DNA of 64,000 nt from PALSA-612 sp963773055 (lineage in GTDB: Bacteria > Actinomycetota > Thermoleophilia > Gaiellales > Gaiellaceae). Under the pieces are notes generated by a model. The model was not told the DNA's origin, ran no database searches, and was given only the letters and a program-made list of their open reading frames with translations. The DNA lies in contig CAVYZL010000006.1 of assembly GCA_963773055.1 (NCBI GenBank), positions 1,550,001 to 1,614,000 of the forward strand. Direction: 5' to 3'. Both the position numbers and the translations under genes were made by a program. This document shows positions 60,210 through 64,000 of this stretch, piece by piece (the first letter of the stretch is position 1; each line of letters starts with the position of its first letter).

Positions 60210-60364
60210 TCGCCGGCCGACGACAACCTAGAGATGGACACGAGTGCTTGACGTCCCCGACACACGAACGCCAATCGCGTAGATTTCTCGCCGAGGTTCG
60301 CTGGTTCGATCCCAGCCGCCCACCTCGCGCCACTGGCCGATCGTCCCGACGCTGAGGAGGACAG

Positions 60365-60919
60365 ATGCCCGTCGAGGAAGCTAGCTCCGAAGAGACGCCG
60401 TACGGCCGCTACATCACGTCGGACGGCTGGTTCATTCTCAACCTCGGGGAGGCGCTCGCCGTGCGCAACGAGGAGAAGGGTGGCGCGATGTACCCGTTCG
60501 AAGGGGAGCGCGAGCCGCGGTTCAGCGACGTCGGCGTCAACGTGCGCGTGCTCTGGCCGGGCGAGCCGAACGCGCTCTACCACTCGGAAGGCGCGCAGGA
60601 GGGATTCTTCGTGCTCGCGGGCGAGTGCACGCTGGTCGTCGAGGAAGAGGAACGTCCGCTTCGACAGTGGGACTACTTCCACTGCCCGGCCGACACGCGC
60701 CACGTGATCGTCGGCGCCGGGGACGGCCCGTGCGCGATCCTTCAGCTCGGCGCCCGCCACGAGTCCGAGACGCTCCTCTACCCGGTCAGCGAGGTCGCGG
60801 CGAAGCACGGCGCTTCCGCGGCACAGGAGACGAACGAACCGGACGTGGCGTACGCCGACTGGCCGGGCGACTACGTGCCGGTGCGCCTTCCCTGGCCTCT
60901 GGAGCCTGACGCGCGATGA
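60365..60919 (+). CDS. Cupin-domain protein
   Basis: The protein has 184 residues. The double-stranded beta-helix core is visible: ALYHSEGAQEGFFVLAGECTLVVEEEERPLRQWDYFHCPADTRHVIVG holds the two cupin motifs with His/Glu and a final His as metal ligands. ATG follows TGAGGAGGAC. Overlaps the next cupin gene by 4 bp. Likely a small metal-dependent isomerase or binding protein. Confidence 0.82.
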   Translation: MPVEEASSEETPYGRYITSDGWFILNLGEALAVRNEEKGGAMYPFEGEREPRFSDVGVNVRVLWPGEPNALYHSEGAQEGFFVLAGECTLVVEEEERPLRQWDYFHCPADTRHVIVGAGDGPCAILQLGARHESETLLYPVSEVAAKHGASAAQETNEPDVAYADWPGDYVPVRLPWPLEPDAR

Positions 60920-61380
60920 AGATCTTCAACCTCAACGGGGACGAGTGGGACCGGACCGAGGAGCGCGCGGGCTGGAAGAGCAAGGACGCGTGGGTCGGCC
61001 ATCACATCGGCGCCGAGCTGATCGGCGGCAGCATGTACGAGCTCGAGCCCGGCGACCGGCTCTGGCCGTTTCACACGCACCACGCGAACGAGGAGTGGGC
61101 GATCGTCCTCCGCGGCGAGCCCACGCTGCGTACGCACGAGGGCGAGCAGGCGCTACGCGAGGGCGACGTCGTCTGCTTCCCGCGCGGCAAAGACGGAGCG
61201 CACCAGATCCGGAACGACACGGACGCGCCGATCCGCGTGCTCATGCTCTCGACGCTCGTCGCGCCCGACATCGTCGAGTATCTCGACACGGGCAAGGTCG
61301 GCGCGCGGAGCGTGGCTGGCGAGCGGATCATGCTCGCGAAGCCGGGGCCTGAAGAGGAGTACTGGGCGGGCGAGGACTAG
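60916..61380 (+). CDS. Cupin-domain protein
   Basis: This 154-residue single cupin has the first motif at FHTHHANEEWAIVLRGEPTLRTHEG (His54, His56, Glu60 region) and the second at GDVVCFPRGKDGAHQIRN. Start overlaps the stop of the preceding cupin. The two may form a heteromeric enzyme; function unknown. Confidence 0.82.
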   Translation: MKIFNLNGDEWDRTEERAGWKSKDAWVGHHIGAELIGGSMYELEPGDRLWPFHTHHANEEWAIVLRGEPTLRTHEGEQALREGDVVCFPRGKDGAHQIRNDTDAPIRVLMLSTLVAPDIVEYLDTGKVGARSVAGERIMLAKPGPEEEYWAGED

Positions 61381-61389
61381 CGTCCCCGG

Positions 61390-61677
61390 TCAGAGCTGCT
61401 GCGCCTCGACCTCCTTGAGGATCCGGGCGCGCACTTCGGCGATCAGCCCCTCCTGCTCCGCGCTCTTCCACAGGTCGCGGAGCATCACGTGGAAGGCCTC
61501 GGCGTCGATCGAGTCCTCGAACACGAGGTCGACGACGACGTACTTCGGGTCGTCGAGGGGCTGGTAGATCCGGTAGCTGATCACGCCTTCTCGCGCCCGT
61601 CCGAGGGGATCGCTGTCGAACGTGGCCTTCCAGGCTTCGTAGCTCTCGACCGAGTGCTCGATCTGCAGCGTATGCAT
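61390..61677 (-). CDS. Small dimeric alpha/beta-barrel-like protein
   Basis: This 95-residue protein (MHTLQIEHSVESYEAWKATFDSDPLGR onward) has the one-domain ferredoxin-like pattern of cyclase/monooxygenase-type small proteins, in which a YEAWKxxFDSDP segment is common. No cofactor motif. Convergent with the cupin pair and divergent from dnaX. Confidence 0.6.
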   Translation of the reverse strand: MHTLQIEHSVESYEAWKATFDSDPLGRAREGVISYRIYQPLDDPKYVVVDLVFEDSIDAEAFHVMLRDLWKSAEQEGLIAEVRARILKEVEAQQL

Positions 61678-61722
61678 GGGGCCTCCTTAGATGGAAGAGC
61701 ACGCTGACCATACAATCGCCGA

Positions 61723-63351
61723 GTGACCGCGCTCTACCTCAAGTACCGCCCGCAGAACTTCGACGAGGTGGTCGGGCAGGAGGCGGTGACGCGGACGCTG
61801 CGGAACGCGCTCGAGGGGGGCAGCGTGCGCCAGGCGTATCTCTTCGCCGGCCCCCGCGGCACGGGCAAGACGTCGCTCGCACGCATTCTCGCGAAGGCGC
61901 TCAACTGCGAGCATGGCCCGACGGCGAAGCCCGACGGGACGTGCGAGGCATGCATCGCGATCGCCAACGGCAGCTCGTTCGACGTCGTCGAGATGGACGC
62001 GGCCTCGCAGCGCGGAATCGACGACGTTCGCGCGATCCGCGACGGCGCGATGCTTCAGCCGGCGGGCCGCTACAAGGTCTACATCCTCGACGAGGCACAC
62101 CAGCTGACCGACGCCGCCTGGAACGCGCTACTGAAGATCGTCGAGGAGCCTCCGCCGCATCTCGTCTTCGTGTTCTGCACGACGTCGCTCGACAAGGTGC
62201 TCCCGACCGTTCGTTCGCGCTGCCAGACGTTCCTGTTCCAGCGGCCGCGCCTCTCAGAGCTCGTCGTCCTCCTGCGCCGGGTCGCGGACGGCGAGGGCTT
62301 CGACGTGCCTGATGCGGCGCTGTCGCTCGTCGCGCGATCCGCTAAGGGAAGCTTCCGCGACGCCGTGTCGACGCTCGACCAGCTCGCGGCGGCGACCGGC
62401 GGCGAGATCTCGGTCCAGGCGGTGCTCCAGCTGCTCGGCGCAACCGACGAGGAGGCGCTGTTTCGCCTCTGCGACCTCGTCGTCGACCACGACTCCGCGG
62501 GCGCGCTCACGTACGTCGAGGAGCTCACGGAGCAAGGGCTCGACGTCGGCCGGCTCGTCACCGACCTGCTCGAGCACCTGCGCCACCTCCTGCTCGTCCA
62601 GCACCTCGGTGAGGTGCCGGACTGGGTGCCGGTGACGGACGAGACGCGCGACCGGTTGCGCGCGCAGGCGAACCAGATCGGCGAGCCCACCGTGCTGCGG
62701 CTCTGCGACCTGCTCGCGATCGCCGTCGACGACATGCGCCAGGGCGGCGATCCCCGCCTGCCCCTCGAGCTCGCGCTCGTCAAGGTGACGCGGCCGGGCG
62801 CCGACCTGTCTCACGAGTCGCTCGCCTTCCGGCTCGAGCGGCTCGAGAGACGAGGCGGACCGGCTACTGGCGATAACCAGCAGGGGACAGTCACTGCGAC
62901 TGTCCCCTCTCCCATCGCGGCGCTGGCCGAAGAGGACGATGCTGAAGCAATCGATGAGGCCGAGGCGGAGGCGCCGCCGCCAGCGCCGCCGCCGCTCGAG
63001 CTCCAGCAGCTTCAGGAAGCCTGGGCGCGCTCGGTGCTGGCGGCCGTCGAGGAGCGCTCGATCCCGACCGCGTCGATGTACCGCGAGGCACACCCGGTCG
63101 CGCTCGAGGACGACCGGCTCACGGTCGAGTTCCCCGGCGAGGCAGAGTTCCACCGCAAGCTCGCCGAGGACCCGAAGAACGCCGCCATCCTACGGGACGC
63201 GCTCTACGACGTGACAGGGCGGAAGCTCGCGGTGACGTTCACGCTGGGCGAGAAGACCGGGCCCGCAGAGGCCAACGAGAAGTCGCTCGACGAGAACGAG
63301 CTCGTCGCGCTGCTCAAGGAGACGTTCGACGCGACGGAGGTCGATGAATAG
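61723..63351 (+). CDS. dnaX: DNA polymerase III subunit gamma/tau
   Basis: This 542-residue clamp-loader ATPase has Walker A GPRGTGKTS at 43-51, Walker B VYILDEAHQLTDAAWNALLK and sensor 1 VFVFCTTSLDKVLPTVRSRC, all complete. The zinc module has Cys62, Cys74 and Cys77, but the usual fourth Cys is Asp71 (PDGTC). Domain III ends near residue 370. A linker follows that contains an 11-bp-arm palindrome (62882-62908), and then a tau-type C-terminal domain. GTG start. No slippery heptamer for a gamma product is seen. Followed directly by ybaB, as usual. Confidence 0.95.
   Translation: MTALYLKYRPQNFDEVVGQEAVTRTLRNALEGGSVRQAYLFAGPRGTGKTSLARILAKALNCEHGPTAKPDGTCEACIAIANGSSFDVVEMDAASQRGIDDVRAIRDGAMLQPAGRYKVYILDEAHQLTDAAWNALLKIVEEPPPHLVFVFCTTSLDKVLPTVRSRCQTFLFQRPRLSELVVLLRRVADGEGFDVPDAALSLVARSAKGSFRDAVSTLDQLAAATGGEISVQAVLQLLGATDEEALFRLCDLVVDHDSAGALTYVEELTEQGLDVGRLVTDLLEHLRHLLLVQHLGEVPDWVPVTDETRDRLRAQANQIGEPTVLRLCDLLAIAVDDMRQGGDPRLPLELALVKVTRPGADLSHESLAFRLERLERRGGPATGDNQQGTVTATVPSPIAALAEEDDAEAIDEAEAEAPPPAPPPLELQQLQEAWARSVLAAVEERSIPTASMYREAHPVALEDDRLTVEFPGEAEFHRKLAEDPKNAAILRDALYDVTGRKLAVTFTLGEKTGPAEANEKSLDENELVALLKETFDATEVDE
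62882..62908. repeat. REP-like palindrome within dnaX
   Basis: AGGGGACAGTC and GACTGTCCCCT are perfect 11-bp arms around ACTGC. It is inserted in frame in the variable linker of dnaX, coding GTVTATVPS. The look (G4ACAGTC) is that of dispersed repetitive extragenic palindromes rather than ordinary coding DNA. Confidence 0.5.
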
Positions 63352-63662
63352 TGGGGATGGACATCAACAAGCTGATGAAGCAGGCGCAGCAGATGCAGGA
63401 GCAGATGGCGAAGGCGCAGGCAGAGCTCGGCAACGAGATCGTCGAGGCGACGGCGGGCGGCGGTCTCGTCACGGTCAAGGCGACGGGCGCCGGCGACCTC
63501 GTCTCGATCTCGATCGACCCGAAGGCCGTGGACCCGGACGACGTCGAGCTGCTCGAGGACCTCGTGCTCGCGGCCGTCAACGAGGCGCTGCGCTCGGCGC
63601 AGGCGCTCGCGCAGTCGAAGCTCGGCGCGATGACCGGCGGCCTCGGCCTGCCGGGCTTCTGA
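63351..63662 (+). CDS. YbaB/EbfC-family nucleoid-associated protein
   Basis: The protein has 103 residues from the GTG at 63351, or 101 from the ATG at 63357. It reads MDINKLMKQAQQMQEQMAKAQAELGN, then a beta sheet with VTVKATGAGDLVSISIDPKAVDPDD and a C-terminal helix, as in all members. Dimeric DNA-binding protein encoded after dnaX and usually before recR; here a cupin gene takes the place of recR. Confidence 0.93.
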   Translation: MGMDINKLMKQAQQMQEQMAKAQAELGNEIVEATAGGGLVTVKATGAGDLVSISIDPKAVDPDDVELLEDLVLAAVNEALRSAQALAQSKLGAMTGGLGLPGF

Positions 63663-64000
63663 TGGACCCGCTTCGAATCGACGAGGCGCAGGCGGTGCAA
63701 CCTCCGAACCCGGAGGACTTCATCGGCCGCGTCCGGATGCAGAACCTCGCTGCGGCAGGCGGGACAGCGGAGCTCGACTACCTCGCCGTCTTCTTCGACG
63801 CAGGCGCGCACACACGCCCGCATACGCACGAGACCGACCAGGTGCTCTGCTTCGTCCGCGGCACGGGGTTCGTCTGGGTCGCGGGCGAGGAGCGGCAGCT
63901 CGTCGATGAGCACGGCGTCGTCGTGATCCCGGCGGGCATCGTGCACATGCACGGAGCGACGAACAGCGAGCCGATCTGCCATCTCGCCGTCCGCGCACCA
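63662..64000 (+). CDS. Cupin-domain protein, partial
   Basis: 113 residues are visible before the right edge. The ATG overlaps the stop of ybaB by one base. Cupin motif 1 (GAHTRPHTHETDQVLCFVRGTGFV, with two His and a Glu/Gln position) and motif 2 (GVVVIPAGIVHMHGA) are both complete, so little more than the last strand is missing. Confidence 0.82.
   Translation, partial: MDPLRIDEAQAVQPPNPEDFIGRVRMQNLAAAGGTAELDYLAVFFDAGAHTRPHTHETDQVLCFVRGTGFVWVAGEERQLVDEHGVVVIPAGIVHMHGATNSEPICHLAVRAP

Larger units (their letters stand above)
59809..60319 (+). repeat. 22-bp direct repeat of the tRNA-Val 3' end bounding a 0.5-kb segment
   Basis: Positions 59809-59830 (variable loop and T arm of tRNA-Val) recur exactly at 60298-60319, followed by a partly matching acceptor end (GCCCA). 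A duplicated tRNA 3' end is the classical trace of integration by a tyrosine-recombinase element. The enclosed segment holds only two small reading frames and no integrase, so it would be a remnant. Confidence 0.55.

Noticed and set aside
61723..63351. Programmed frameshift site in dnaX
   Set aside because: A stable hairpin exists at 62882-62908 but no slippery A-rich heptamer was found upstream of it.
1..64000. CRISPR arrays, transposase genes and ribosomal RNA genes
   Set aside because: No regularly spaced repeats, no transposase motifs and no rRNA signature sequence were seen in either strand.

Overview
The window is about 70% G+C. Most of its genes are tightly packed and overlap by 4 bp (ATGA or GTGA), with many GTG starts. 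Together with a short SRP RNA, tRNAs lacking an encoded CCA, a single-motif RsiG-like protein and several Liv-type transporters, this points to an actinobacterium. Class Thermoleophilia (Gaiellales or Solirubrobacterales) is my inference from gene flavour, not a proven assignment. The sequence looks like an assembled environmental or draft genome. Several otherwise good genes carry single-base indels, mostly one extra base in a short homopolymer, and 32.5-37.9 kb is much more damaged than the rest.

Region 1 (1-12.5 kb) looks like a cluster for lignin-type methoxy-aromatic acids. A leftward operon encodes an NAD-dependent dehydrogenase, a DUF6282 metal hydrolase, a GalB-like 4-oxalomesaconate hydratase (PIG-L fold), an RraA/GalC-like aldolase and a VOC extradiol dioxygenase. 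A GntR regulator and a LigM-like tetrahydrofolate-dependent O-demethylase run rightward. A branched-chain-type ABC transporter follows (LivF and LivG leftward; binding protein and fused LivHM rightward), ending in a protein like the 70-kDa phosphohistidine subunit of phenylphosphate synthase. A 13-bp motif with one mismatch is shared by the two divergent promoter regions and may be the GntR operator.

Region 2 (12.6-29.5 kb) holds a second Liv-type system (binding protein, MarR regulator, LivG, LivF, fused LivHM), a CoxMSL-type molybdenum hydroxylase, a two-subunit 2-oxoacid dehydrogenase E1 with a TIM-barrel isomerase, a divergent GMC oxidoreductase, an HTH/nucleotidyltransferase pair that may be leaderless, and an acetoacetate-CoA ligase with a VOC protein.

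Region 3 (29.5-37.9 kb) is a LuxR(LAL)-dikinase-LuxR(LAL) arrangement that looks like a duplication, followed by a DUF4242 gene and a small membrane-anchored protein. The second dikinase, the second LuxR and the small genes contain many frameshifts.

Region 4 (37.9-50.6 kb) is a leftward catabolic and transport operon: two zinc alcohol dehydrogenases, a GMC oxidoreductase with a ferredoxin-like four-cysteine motif and its small partner subunit, and a third complete Liv transporter. Opposite it lie an amidase, an amidohydrolase and an NTF2-like protein, and then a convergent SDR.

Region 5 (50.7-64 kb) is mostly housekeeping. It has an RsiG-like c-di-GMP-motif protein next to two Flp pilins with structured leaders, tRNA-Ser(GGA), a cytochrome c, a PAQR/hemolysin III protein, a DEAD-box helicase, an SGNH hydrolase facing a PadR regulator, SRP RNA, tRNA-Val(CAC) with a duplicated 3' end nearby, cupins, dnaX and the ybaB/ebfC gene.
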